Position numbers and translations under genes: made by a program. Positions 25,436-32,566 of a stretch of 64,000 bases of DNA are shown here, piece by piece. The stretch is taken from the NCBI RefSeq assembly GCF_000971395.1, contig NZ_BBME01000009.1, forward strand, positions 310,001-374,000. Direction: 5' to 3'. Numbering within the stretch: the first letter of the stretch is position 1; the number at the start of each line of letters is the position of its first letter. Below the pieces are notes generated by a model. It worked only from the letters and a program-made list of their open reading frames with translations, was not told where the DNA came from and ran no database searches. This DNA is from Demequina iriomotensis. GTDB lineage: Bacteria; Actinomycetota; Actinomycetes; Actinomycetales; Demequinaceae.

Positions 25436-25457
25436 CGCGATAAGGCGTGTTATCGCG
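25436..25457. promoter_or_regulatory. inverted repeat, candidate operator
   Basis: Perfect 8-base arms CGCGATAA and TTATCGCG are separated by six bases, 73 bases upstream of the DUF6308-like start. A related GTCGCGAAAC lies just before. Symmetry suggests a dimeric regulator site; a hairpin is the alternative. Confidence 0.45.
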
Positions 25458-25529
25458 GAGTCGTTTCCGAGTCGGCGGCGCGGTCGCCACTATGGTCGCC
25501 TAGTCGGAGGCGAAGGGGGTGGCGCACTA

Positions 25530-26216
25530 ATGGCGGAGGCGCTGACGGTAGGTGGCATCACGATTCCGTTCTCGATCGCTCGCACCTGGGTGCGCGAGTA
25601 CACGGATCCAAGCCGACGTGACGGGAGCAAGCCATTCGCGTTCCCCGCGTACGACACCTTCGAAGTGGATTCGGACCCCAACCGACTTTCCGATGGTGAG
25701 CTCATGGCGCCAGGATTGCTCAACGTGCCGGTCAAGATGCGCGCGTACTACGCGTTGCAGGACATGAGGCCCGCACTTGAGGAGGCATTGGGCGCCATCA
25801 AACCCGATGCGGATCTGGCGAAGGTTAAGTCCGCGAAGGTCCGGGTCTTGACTGCGAGTATCTATGCGGTCCTCGACGATCGACAGTTCCAGGGACGCGG
25901 CGTACGGCGCACGACGCTGTCAAAGGTTCTCCATCGCAAGCGACCCGCATTCATCCCGCTTCACGACGTCCGCGTAAACCGCTGCTACTTCGGCGACAAC
26001 GGGGTGATCGAGTCCGACGCAAGCCGAACCTGGGCCGACTCCATGGCGGAGTTCTCGATAGCCGTCGCGCGTGACCTCCGCGCGCAGAGGGAAGCGTTCG
26101 CGGAACTTGCAGCGGTCGCGCTCTCCGGACCTCGACTCACGCACCTGCGTGTCCTCGACATCATTGCGTGGAAAGCGAATGGCAAATCGCTGTCACCGAC
26201 TGACGGTGAGACCTGA
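25530..26216 (+). CDS. DUF6308-like protein
   Basis: This 228-residue protein starts at ATG 25530 after GAAGGGGGTGG. It reads FEVDSDPNRLSDGELMAPGL with LLNVPVKMR, then a helical region and FIPLHDVRVNRCYFG. The order and length resemble DUF6308 proteins of actinobacteria, whose function is unknown. The DxR-x-N and HDVRV segments could be catalytic or nucleic-acid binding. It is followed after four bases by a small gene, so they are probably cotranscribed. Family naming is from memory of the pattern, so confidence is moderate. Confidence 0.6.
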   Translation: MAEALTVGGITIPFSIARTWVREYTDPSRRDGSKPFAFPAYDTFEVDSDPNRLSDGELMAPGLLNVPVKMRAYYALQDMRPALEEALGAIKPDADLAKVKSAKVRVLTASIYAVLDDRQFQGRGVRRTTLSKVLHRKRPAFIPLHDVRVNRCYFGDNGVIESDASRTWADSMAEFSIAVARDLRAQREAFAELAAVALSGPRLTHLRVLDIIAWKANGKSLSPTDGET

Positions 26217-26220
26217 GGCA

Positions 26221-26664
26221 ATGTCGCGTCGCAGCAACATGATCCTGCTCGGCCTCGGGCTGGCTGCGCTCGGTGCCCGTAGCAATCGGCCACCGACAGT
26301 TGCACAACTCGCGCGCGCCGAGGAAGCCATGCGGACACAGTGGCTTCAGGACCACGGCCACCTTCCCGAGCAGCAACGCCATCCGGAATGGGCAAACTTC
26401 GACCCAGCGATCCCGTTACTTCCGACCACCGCGTGCGGAATCTCATTGGGGGACGCCGTCTCCATCCACTTGCACAGCCTTCAGGCGCGCGGCGTAGTAG
26501 CGGCGATCAGCACCGACACGAAGGCAACACGCGGTACCAAGCTCTACCCCATGTTCTACGTGAGAGTGGGCGAGACGGCCGGCACCTGGGTTGGCCGGTC
26601 GGCGCTGAGAGCCGCTGGTGAGCCACTGTACGGAGCGCCGCCGCTATCGAGCGGCGAGAGCTAA
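26221..26664 (+). CDS. hypothetical protein with hydrophobic N-terminus
   Basis: This 147-residue protein starts at ATG 26221, four bases after the preceding gene. It has a short hydrophobic segment at residues 7-18 (MILLGLGLAALGA) that may anchor it or be buried. The rest holds LEU/ILE-rich strands (ISLGDAVSIHLHSLQARG, LYPMFYVRVGE). No domain is recognised. Linkage to the upstream DUF6308-like gene is the only context. Confidence 0.55.
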   Translation: MSRRSNMILLGLGLAALGARSNRPPTVAQLARAEEAMRTQWLQDHGHLPEQQRHPEWANFDPAIPLLPTTACGISLGDAVSIHLHSLQARGVVAAISTDTKATRGTKLYPMFYVRVGETAGTWVGRSALRAAGEPLYGAPPLSSGES

Positions 26665-26724
26665 TCCCATTCCGCGACAGCTATCGGCCGGCGCATGGCG
26701 CCGGGGCCTGTCTGCCACCACCGC

Positions 26725-26730
26725 CACAAT
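26725..26730 (+). promoter_or_regulatory. -10-like box for leaderless gene
   Basis: CACAAT followed by six bases precedes the GTG start at 26737, matching the spacing seen at several other starts in the window. Confidence 0.45.
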
Positions 26731-26736
26731 GAGTCC

Positions 26737-27396
26737 GTGACCATCCATGTGGACTCCGTTGCGGTGTTCGATGCTGCGGTGCGCGCATTGGCGGCAAGGC
26801 CTGGTGCGACGCTTGATGCTCTCGGCCGTGCGTGCGGTGCGAAGCCGGCTTATGTGCGGCGTGTCCTTGGCCCAGAGCTGGTGGCGTTGACGCGGCGTGG
26901 GCGGCCCGCACGGCCTCGTGGCTGGTCCGACGAGCAACTCCTTGAAGCGCTCAATGAGGCGGCTCTGATCCTGCGTGGTCACATGCGTGAAGCGAACTAT
27001 CGGGAACTCGCAGTCAGCACCGGTTCGCGGGCGCCGTCCTCTCAGACCATCATCCGCCGATACGGCACCTGGAATGCTGCGCTCGACGCGGCAGGCTTGA
27101 CTGCCGTCGAACCGTCACGCGACTACACGAAATGGACGGCACGGCGTTGCTCCGCCGCCGTCGCCGACTTCATCATCACCCACAGGACCGCAGCAAGCAG
27201 CGTCTACCGGAAACAGGCACGCGCTGACCCCGACAGGTATCCGTCACTCGCCACCATCGAACGCACCCGGTCCTGGGACGACACCGTCAACGCGGCCCTG
27301 CAACGCCTCGCGCACCCGGACAGGATCAACGACTTCACGGCACTCGTCGGCCAGCTCGCTGCCACACAGCGGAGACGACTCCTAGACGACCGGTGA
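26737..27396 (+). CDS. protein with homing-endonuclease-associated repeats
   Basis: This 219-residue protein starts at GTG 26737. It contains at least two units of the homing-endonuclease-associated (HNH) repeat: WSDEQLLEALNEAALILRG followed by NYRELAVSTG, then SSQTIIRRYGTWNAALDAAG. A weaker unit follows (WTARRCSAAVADFI). These repeats are small helical DNA-binding modules. An N-terminal helix-turn-helix-like stretch (ATLDALGRACGAKPAYVRRV) may add specificity. There is no nuclease motif, so it is likely a DNA-binding regulator or a nuclease cofactor. It ends just before a strong hairpin shared with a convergent gene. Confidence 0.65.
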   Translation: MTIHVDSVAVFDAAVRALAARPGATLDALGRACGAKPAYVRRVLGPELVALTRRGRPARPRGWSDEQLLEALNEAALILRGHMREANYRELAVSTGSRAPSSQTIIRRYGTWNAALDAAGLTAVEPSRDYTKWTARRCSAAVADFIITHRTAASSVYRKQARADPDRYPSLATIERTRSWDDTVNAALQRLAHPDRINDFTALVGQLAATQRRRLLDDR

Positions 27397-27436
27397 GAGC
27401 GGCGACCGCCGCACACCGCCACGAGCGCGCACATGA

Positions 27437-27468
27437 CGAAGCCCCGACCGTTCCAGGTCGGGGCTTCG
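27437..27468. terminator. bidirectional hairpin terminator
   Basis: Perfect 13-base arms CGAAGCCCCGACC and GGTCGGGGCTTCG flank a six-base loop between two convergent genes. It should serve both strands, although no long T-run follows. Confidence 0.8.
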
Positions 27469-27475
27469 CCTCACG

Positions 27476-28324
27476 CTATTCGCAAACGATGCCGTCTCCG
27501 TCACCATCGGTGTACCAGTAGTACTCCTCGTCACGGCCCTTGTAGTACGGGCCGTAGCCGGCGTCGATGGCCTGGTAGCAGTACGAGAAGCGGGGGTCCG
27601 TGCCGGAGCTGCCGGTGCTGCCCCCGGAACCACTACCGGTGCTGCTGCTGCCGGTCTTGATCGTCGCGCGCGCGGGGACGAAGATCTGCTTGCTGCCGCA
27701 CGAGCCGGTGAGGATGCTTGCGAGCTTCTTCTTTTCGGCGGAGTCGATCGACAGCTTCCAGCGGTACTTCACCTGCACCCAGTTCTGTGCGTACTTGCAG
27801 ACCTTCTGCGACGGCAGCCATTCGCCGGGGTCGCGGGCACCCTTCGACTGGTTGACGTTGTCCGTGACGGCGACGAGCGTGCCGCCGAACTTGAGGTCGT
27901 TGGCATACGCCTTACGGGTCGCCGCATTCCACTTCGACGCGCCAGACTCCCACGCCTCCTTCAACGGCACCATGTGGTCGATGTCGACATCCGACGCCTT
28001 CGTCCACGTCTTGCCGTCATACCAAGACACCCACTTGCCCGTCTTGACCGTGCACTTGGAGGAGCTCGTGAACGTCACCTTCGACTTCGACTCCGCGATC
28101 AGCACCTCTGCACGCGCGTTCTGGCAGTCGCCGTTCGCGTCGATCCAATGCGTGAACTTCGACCGCGCATACGAACCAGACGCCGACTCCGCCGTCACCG
28201 TCAACTTGCTCAACATCGTCTTCGCCGACATCGTCGCCGCCGACGCCGGCGCATCAACCACCACCACGACCGCTGCCGCGATCGCAAACGCCGCGAACGC
28301 GGCAGAAATCTTCCTCACCAGCAT
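27476..28324 (-). CDS. secreted HNH-type nuclease with Excalibur domain
   Basis: This 282-residue protein begins with a signal peptide (MLVRKISAAFAAFAIAAAVV to APASAA). The middle carries an HNH/DUF1524-type nuclease core, DVDIDHMVPLKEAWESGA, with NDLKFGGTLVAVTDNVNQSK following; the DH pair and the Asn are the expected metal and catalytic residues. A Ser/Gly-rich linker leads to a C-terminal Excalibur calcium-binding motif, DGDGDGIVCE, with an upstream Cys (YCYQAID). Start 28324 follows GAGGGGG. It should be exported and degrade DNA or RNA outside the cell. Why a mobilizable element carries it is unclear; nutrient scavenging or competitor DNA removal are possible. Confidence 0.85.
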   Translation of the reverse strand: MLVRKISAAFAAFAIAAAVVVVVDAPASAATMSAKTMLSKLTVTAESASGSYARSKFTHWIDANGDCQNARAEVLIAESKSKVTFTSSSKCTVKTGKWVSWYDGKTWTKASDVDIDHMVPLKEAWESGASKWNAATRKAYANDLKFGGTLVAVTDNVNQSKGARDPGEWLPSQKVCKYAQNWVQVKYRWKLSIDSAEKKKLASILTGSCGSKQIFVPARATIKTGSSSTGSGSGGSTGSSGTDPRFSYCYQAIDAGYGPYYKGRDEEYYWYTDGDGDGIVCE

Positions 28325-28407
28325 CGGTGCCCCCTCAGACATGCCCGCCAGGTCCATTCCTCGCGGATGCTGAATGCAACCTACCGCCAGACTCCGACAA
28401 CACGGAA

Positions 28408-28513
28408 GCGGCTGCGCCGCATGAACCGGGCGAGGGTCGCAGCAGTGCTGCGACCGGGTGCCCGTGTGAACGCGAAACGTCCTGGTTTCGCACTGAAGCG
28501 TTGGAGGATCACC
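28408..28513. repeat. leader repeat, copy A
   Basis: About 105 bases related to 30548-30657. The shared core begins GCGGCTG, then GCCGCATGA, and includes a perfect 10-base-arm hairpin GGTCGCAGCA/TGCTGCGACC. The 3' end shares GCACTG, TGGAGGA and CCATG. Both copies end at an ATG preceded by GGAGG, so the conserved part is an upstream regulatory region rather than coding. Confidence 0.65.
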
Positions 28514-28588
28514 ATGGCAGTCATCTCGGGGATGCGGGTGCGGCGCGGCGCGGCGGGCATGTCAGAGTCGTATGGGAGTCTGCCCGAC

Positions 28589-29404
28589 ATGATTCTGCGT
28601 CCTCGTGCCTCAACCGTCATCGCTGGCGTCGCCCTGACCGCGCTCCTCGCCGGCTGCTCGACCGCCGTCACACCGGTCGACAGCTCGCCAGCAGCCTCCG
28701 CTGCGGCGATCCACGCCGAGGCTGCCGCCACCGCGAGCCCTGAGGTGACTTCTGAGGTGGTCGTGTCGGAGGTGGTGGAGCCCGTGGCTGCTGGCGAGTG
28801 GCCTGCCGAGGGCGATGGCTATGTGTTCTCCGAGGAGCCTCAGGGCGGTGCGGAGCGGTGGTTGTTTGACAACTACCCCGGCTACTGGGACTTGGGTGTG
28901 CGCGCGGTGACAACGACGAATACGATGTCGTGGTACGGGGACGACGACTCTCAGGCACCGTCGTTCCTTGTGCGGTTCATCGACGGTGTCAGGTTTGTGG
29001 GGACGGAGGAGGCGCCGCTGGGGCTGACGCGCGCCGATGATGTTCTTGGACGAGTGACGCTGGACGGCACTGAGTCGAAAGAGCGCATCGCGGATGTGTT
29101 CCAGGGGAAGTACAGCGTGCGCCTGAAGCCCTCCGGCGGGGACGGCGAGCTGCTGCGGATCGAGATCTTCCGCTACGGCGGCGAGGACTCCAGCGAGGTA
29201 TATTACAATGGTGAGCCTTATCCTGCCTATCACACGTACTCGTCGATAGACGAGGCATGGAGGGATATCCGGGACGGCATTCCACTCGGCGGAGGACGGA
29301 TCCTTGATCCTGCGGAGATGACTAGGGTGTTTGTTCTCGACGAGTCGTATCAGGCGACGGACCTGGACCTGCAGTCTGGAGAGTTGTTCGCGCGGTACGA
29401 GTGA
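28589..29404 (+). CDS. hypothetical lipoprotein
   Basis: This 271-residue protein has a typical lipoprotein signal: MILRPRASTVIAGVALTALL followed by AGCS, so Cys 23 should be lipidated. An Ala/Ser/Val-rich spacer follows, then a folded domain with many Tyr, Trp and Asp residues (VFSEEPQGGAERWLFDNYPG). No family is recognised. I chose ATG 28589 because it gives a standard signal peptide. ATG 28514, with a better GGAGG site, would add 25 residues and is in the same frame. It should sit on the outer face of the membrane. Confidence 0.65.
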   Translation: MILRPRASTVIAGVALTALLAGCSTAVTPVDSSPAASAAAIHAEAAATASPEVTSEVVVSEVVEPVAAGEWPAEGDGYVFSEEPQGGAERWLFDNYPGYWDLGVRAVTTTNTMSWYGDDDSQAPSFLVRFIDGVRFVGTEEAPLGLTRADDVLGRVTLDGTESKERIADVFQGKYSVRLKPSGGDGELLRIEIFRYGGEDSSEVYYNGEPYPAYHTYSSIDEAWRDIRDGIPLGGGRILDPAEMTRVFVLDESYQATDLDLQSGELFARYE

Positions 29405-29725
29405 TGGAGTTGCTTCGCGGGAGCTCCTGCGATTGTCCATCTGGAGGCGTTGGTCTGGCGCGCCAACTTTACTTGGGGCTTGCCGATATTCCAGGCGCCC
29501 GCATGGTATGCGACGCCCGTCGGCGCGATTGTGGCCGAATAGCATGGCGGCGAGAGTCTGTCATCTGTGCTCTTGTGCGAGAGGTCCTGCGCCAACCGCG
29601 CGACTTGTGAATCTGCTCCTGGCTGCCCGGGCCCGCAAGGGTTCGCGTTATCGTGGGGCAAACTTTTTTGCTCGTGTGGATACCCTTCGTGTGACCGGAC
29701 TCAGTCGAGGTGAAGGGAGGCGGTT
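29405..29725. other. gap without confident gene
   Basis: About 320 bases between the lipoprotein and a tiny ORF. There are only short shadow frames. A run of T (29663-29669) and a TACCCT box near 29681 are present, but no convincing promoter. Nothing else is seen. Confidence 0.4.
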
Positions 29726-29815
29726 GTGGCGAAGATTCCTGCTGGCAAGATCGCCTGCCGAGACGCCGAGCTGTGTCGCGGCGCCGGCTGGCATGAGCCG
29801 CGCTGCCTGGGGTGA
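29726..29815 (+). CDS. tiny Cys/His-rich ORF (29 residues)
   Basis: GTG 29726 follows GGGAGG at good spacing and opens a 29-residue frame. It contains CRDAELCRGAGWHEPRC, with Cys-x5-Cys-x5-His-x3-Cys spacing reminiscent of a very small zinc knuckle. The frame is too short to exclude chance. It lies between the lipoprotein and the toxin-antitoxin pair on the plus strand, upstream of a hairpin at 29908. No homologue is recognised. Confidence 0.3.
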   Translation: MAKIPAGKIACRDAELCRGAGWHEPRCLG

Positions 29816-29907
29816 CCGGGCGACAAGTCGCGTAGCGGGACTACCACAGGATTGCCTGGTCTCTCGATGGTGAAGCGCGGGAATCCGCATCTGACCACCG
29901 ATACGAA

Positions 29908-29945
29908 CCCCGCCACAGCCGCCCATCGCGGGCACTGTGGCGGGG
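29908..29945. terminator. hairpin between convergent genes
   Basis: Arms CCCCGCCACAG and CTGTGGCGGGG (11 bases, perfect) flank a 16-base loop. It lies between plus-strand genes and the convergent toxin gene, so it probably ends transcription from both sides. Confidence 0.7.
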
Positions 29946-29959
29946 CTTCTTGCTTCTGG

Positions 29960-30235
29960 TCAGCGGCGTTGGTAGACGTCGCGGCGGTGCTCGATGGTGA
30001 CGATCTCGATGACGATGCGGCCGTCGTCGATGCGGTACAGGATTCGATAGTCGCCGCGGCGGGCCGAATACAACGGTGCGAGCGGCTCTCGTAGCGGCTT
30101 GCCGGCGCGTCTCGGATTGTCGGCGAGCGGTCCGACGATGAACTCGAACGCTGCGGCTGCGACCGCTTCAGGTAGGTCTGTCTCGAGAGCCCGGCGTGCC
30201 GTACGTGTGAAGACGACCTGGTACGGGCTCGTCAC
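29960..30235 (-). CDS. RelE/ParE-family toxin
   Basis: This 91-residue protein reads YQVVFTRTARRALETDLPEA and ends RGDYRILYRIDDGRIVIEIV with HRRDVY. This is the RelE/ParE superfamily fold at typical length: basic residues in the early helix, then RGDYRILYRI and the terminal HRRDVY motif. Such toxins cleave mRNA on the ribosome. Its ATG overlaps the antitoxin stop (ATGA), the usual coupling in these modules. It helps stabilise the element. Confidence 0.92.
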   Translation of the reverse strand: MTSPYQVVFTRTARRALETDLPEAVAAAAFEFIVGPLADNPRRAGKPLREPLAPLYSARRGDYRILYRIDDGRIVIEIVTIEHRRDVYQRR

Positions 30236-30516
30236 TGGGTGAGCCGGCCGCGCGCAACCATCGCAGCACGCACCTCATCAGCCGACGACACATCGCCCGC
30301 CTCAAGTTCGGCAAGCGCCGCACGCAACGCCGCCACCTCATCAGGACTGGACAGGACATCCACCGTCTCGATCAACGAGTCATAGTCCTCAGCGCTCAGC
30401 AGCACCGCGACACGGGAGCCGTTTCGGGTGATCTCGAAACGCTCATGCGTTGTCGCAGCCGAGTCGATGTGCTTGCTCAAGCCCGCACGCGCATCCGCAA
30501 CCGACAGAACTGTCAT
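30232..30516 (-). CDS. Phd/YefM-family antitoxin
   Basis: This 94-residue protein begins MTVLSVADARAGLSKHIDSA and carries FEITRNGSRVAVLLSAEDYD, the Phd/YefM DNA-binding core, followed by an acidic, Ala-rich tail that should wrap the toxin. A TAGAAT box lies seven bases before the ATG on the minus strand, so it is probably leaderless and autoregulated by the complex. It is paired with the RelE-like toxin downstream. Confidence 0.92.
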   Translation of the reverse strand: MTVLSVADARAGLSKHIDSAATTHERFEITRNGSRVAVLLSAEDYDSLIETVDVLSSPDEVAALRAALAELEAGDVSSADEVRAAMVARGRLTQ

Positions 30517-30523
30517 GTACAAG

Positions 30524-30529
30524 ATTCTA
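30524..30529 (-). promoter_or_regulatory. -10 box of the toxin-antitoxin operon
   Basis: TAGAAT (minus strand) is seven bases before the antitoxin ATG, a near-consensus -10 with leaderless spacing. Confidence 0.65.
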
Positions 30530-30547
30530 GCGCGAATGCAGCAAGTC

Positions 30548-30657
30548 GCGGCTGTGCCGCATGAGCCGATGCGAGGGTCGCAGCAGTGCTGCGACCGGGA
30601 GCAGCTGTGGAAGAGGACCACTACCGGTCCTGCACTGGAACTCCTGGAGGAACTGCC
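30548..30657. repeat. leader repeat, copy B
   Basis: Second copy of the leader at 28408-28513, with the same GGTCGCAGCA/TGCTGCGACC hairpin (30576-30596) and a GGAGG site just before ATG 30658. Downstream coding is unrelated to copy A, so only the leader was duplicated or retained. It is divergent from the antitoxin promoter. Confidence 0.65.
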
Positions 30658-30789
30658 ATGATCGCGATCGCTCTCGCCGCCAAGACCGCCGACTTCGCTC
30701 TCGCCATCGACGGCGAGCTCGTCGACGCACACCTCGAGTTCCACGGCACCGACAAGACCGCGGCCGTCGAGCTGTCCCGCGTCAAGTAG
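30658..30789 (+). CDS. small protein truncated by an IS insertion
   Basis: This 43-residue frame begins MIAIALAAKTADFALAIDGE after an excellent GGAGG site. Its stop codon (TAG, 30787-30789) is formed at the left boundary of the IS3 element. The gene was therefore probably longer before insertion. The leader upstream is shared with the lipoprotein gene. No family is recognised. Confidence 0.5.
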   Translation: MIAIALAAKTADFALAIDGELVDAHLEFHGTDKTAAVELSRVK

Positions 30790-31782
30790 TTGGCAGGATT
30801 TCTTCGGTTTCAAAGGTGGGGATGGTCGGGTCGGCCAGCCCCAGGTGGACCTCGGCGGGCCTGTTCCAGGCGATGGCCTCGTGAGGTCGCACGTGGTTGT
30901 AGTCGGCGCGGTACGCCTCGATCTGCTCGACGAGGTCCAGGGCGTCGTCGATCTCGTGGCGGTACAGCCACTCGTACTTCATCGATCCGAAGCCTCGCTC
31001 TCGCGAGCCGTTCTGGCCGGGCGTGCGCACGCGGGTGCGGACATGTCGCAGCTCGGGATGATTGGTGATGAACGCCTCGAACGTGAAGGAGCGGAACGGG
31101 CCGCCGTTGTCCGTCACGATCGTCACCACCGGGATCAGCAGGCCCGTCTCGGGGTCCACCACCGCCAGGTCGCGCAGCGGCCGGCCCAGCATCGCCTCGG
31201 CCTCCGCGAGGGCCTTCTCGACGGCGGCGATCGCGTCGTACATGTTCGCGGTCGGTGACACGTGAGCATCGAACTCGATACTCAAGACCAGTAGTCGCGG
31301 CACGCGGCGATACGCCACGTGCCGCCCGCGGTGGTCTCGAACTCGCTGAAGTCCAACTGCCACACCTGGTTCGGGCCCGTCGGCTCGGTCGCGAACGCCG
31401 CCTTGCGCCGCTGTGCGAGCTGCTTGCGCTCCCGCTGGTAGTGAGCCGGAAGCAGGAGCCCTTCGTCGCGCAGCGTGCGCAGCACCGTCGCCTCGGACGT
31501 GCGCACGCCGTCGTGGCGCACCAACGCCCAGATCTTGCGATGCCCCCACGCCGGATGCGCGGTCGCGTGAGCCACGACGTGCTCCCGCACGGCGCTGCGA
31601 GCCGGCTGCGGCCACGGACCCTTGGGCTGACGGTCCTCTCGGGCGCGTGCCTGCCAGCGCCGCCACGTCCGTTCGGGCATGTCGAACTTCTCGCAGAACC
31701 TCGAGGTCGACATGCCCGCCTCCACGCGGATCATCTCTTGTGTCCCGAAGGGCCCAAGCGGCCCTCCGCGGACTTCTTCCAC
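30782..31782 (-). pseudogene. IS3-family transposase orfB, frameshifted
   Basis: The first half (31282-31782) carries a helix-turn-helix-like region and QLDFSEFETTAGGTWRIAAC, the start of the rve integrase core with the first catalytic Asp. It then stops after RDYWS. The remainder continues in another frame with SPTANMYDAIAAVEKAL, VTDNGGPF (second Asp) and ERGFGSMKYEWLY (Glu). A small indel near 31280 breaks the frame within the sequence expected to read WSKYEF. Programmed shifting at this site is unlikely, because IS3 elements shift at the orfA/orfB junction. Confidence 0.82.
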
Positions 31783-32090
31783 ACGCGGATCTCGACCGCC
31801 GCCTCACCCAGGGCCTGGGTCAGCTCCGTGACCTCGGCCTCGAGCTGCGCCTCCCGTGTCGACGGACCCGACCGGCCTGTCGTGAGGGCGCTCTTGCCAG
31901 CCTCGAGAAAGTCGGCCTTCCACCGCCCGATCGACTGCTCCGAGACCTTCTCCTTGCGCGCGGCCTCAGCGATCGACAGCTCGCCGGCCAGCACTGCCAA
32001 GACGATCCTGGTCTTCTTCTCCGCGGGGATCTGCGGGGGTCTTCCCATGACTGACTCTCCGTTCAGGACTCAACTAACAGCCCTGCCACT
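30788..32090 (-). mobile_element. IS3-family insertion sequence, degenerate
   Basis: About 1303 bases are bounded by short imperfect inverted repeats (AGTTGGCAGG left, AGTGGCAGG right as reverse complement). A possible 4-base AAGT duplication lies outside (30784-30787 and 32091-32094). It encodes orfA and orfB in overlapping frames, transcribed leftwards. orfB is frameshifted, so this copy is probably immobile on its own. Confidence 0.8.
31731..32048 (-). CDS. IS3-family transposase orfA
   Basis: This 105-residue protein has the orfA helix-turn-helix (IVLAVLAGELSIAEAARKEK then VSEQSIGRWKADFL) and a Leu/Glu-rich coiled coil (AQLEAEVTELTQAL). It overlaps orfB by about 50 bases, where frameshifting would normally make the fusion transposase. 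Because orfB is broken, orfA can at most act as a regulator. Confidence 0.85.
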   Translation of the reverse strand: MGRPPQIPAEKKTRIVLAVLAGELSIAEAARKEKVSEQSIGRWKADFLEAGKSALTTGRSGPSTREAQLEAEVTELTQALGEAAVEIRVWKKSAEGRLGPSGHKR

Positions 32091-32098
32091 AAGTCTGA

Positions 32099-32200
32099 CG
32101 CGCGACAGCCGCAGCCCGTGCCGACCACGAATCCTGGACCGTCATCGGCGCCGCACTCGGCACCACCCGACAGAACGCCCAGCAGCGATTCGGCGGATAG
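32099..32200 (+). pseudogene. 3' remnant of an HTH-type protein gene beyond the IS
   Basis: Just right of the IS, a frame reads ARADHESWTVIGAALGTTRQ then NAQQRFGG and stops at 32200. This is a very common helix-turn-helix C-terminus of small actinobacterial proteins. It has no start. It could be the tail of the small gene cut at 30789, although joining the flanks at the target duplication leaves the two frames out of phase, so an extra indel would be needed. Confidence 0.45.
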
Positions 32201-32340
32201 TCGAAGCGCCACCCACGACCAGCTCCACCGACACGAACCCCCGCAGCCCCGGCTGCCGGGACTCTTCGTTTCAGCGCGAGCAGACGCTACCGAAGGCTTC
32301 GGCGCCCGCCTGTTGCCGATCCCGTGTCGGTGGTGACCGG

Positions 32341-32346
32341 CACCAT
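32341..32346 (+). promoter_or_regulatory. -10-like box for small leaderless gene
   Basis: CACCAT followed by six bases precedes ATG 32353, consistent with the leaderless starts elsewhere. Confidence 0.4.
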
Positions 32347-32352
32347 CGTGCG

Positions 32353-32550
32353 ATGGCTGGTGAGCAACTGCGCTTCTATGCAGCGGAACGAGCTGGACGC
32401 ACGGCCGTGATCGGGACCGATTCCGGCGATGTGGTCGCGTGGATCGAGGTGCTCCCGAGCGGGCTGGTCCGTGCTCGGCGTGGCGCCTGGATGTCGAGTC
32501 CAGTCGAGACGATTCCGCAGGCGATTCGAGAAGTCGGCGAACGCCGTTGA
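32353..32550 (+). CDS. small conserved-looking hypothetical protein
   Basis: This 65-residue protein starts at ATG 32353 and reads LRFYAAERAGRTAVIGTDSG with VVAWIEVLPSGLVRARRG and ETIPQAIREVGERR. Alternating hydrophobic residues suggest a small beta-rich fold with a C-terminal helix. No family is recognised. It converges on the RES-like gene downstream. Confidence 0.5.
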   Translation: MAGEQLRFYAAERAGRTAVIGTDSGDVVAWIEVLPSGLVRARRGAWMSSPVETIPQAIREVGERR

Positions 32551-32566
32551 GCCGCTCCGTCGAGCT

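Noticed and set aside
29331..29873. 180-codon plus frame after the lipoprotein
   Set aside because: Arg/Ser-rich out-of-frame extension that overlaps the lipoprotein 3' end; no start signal.
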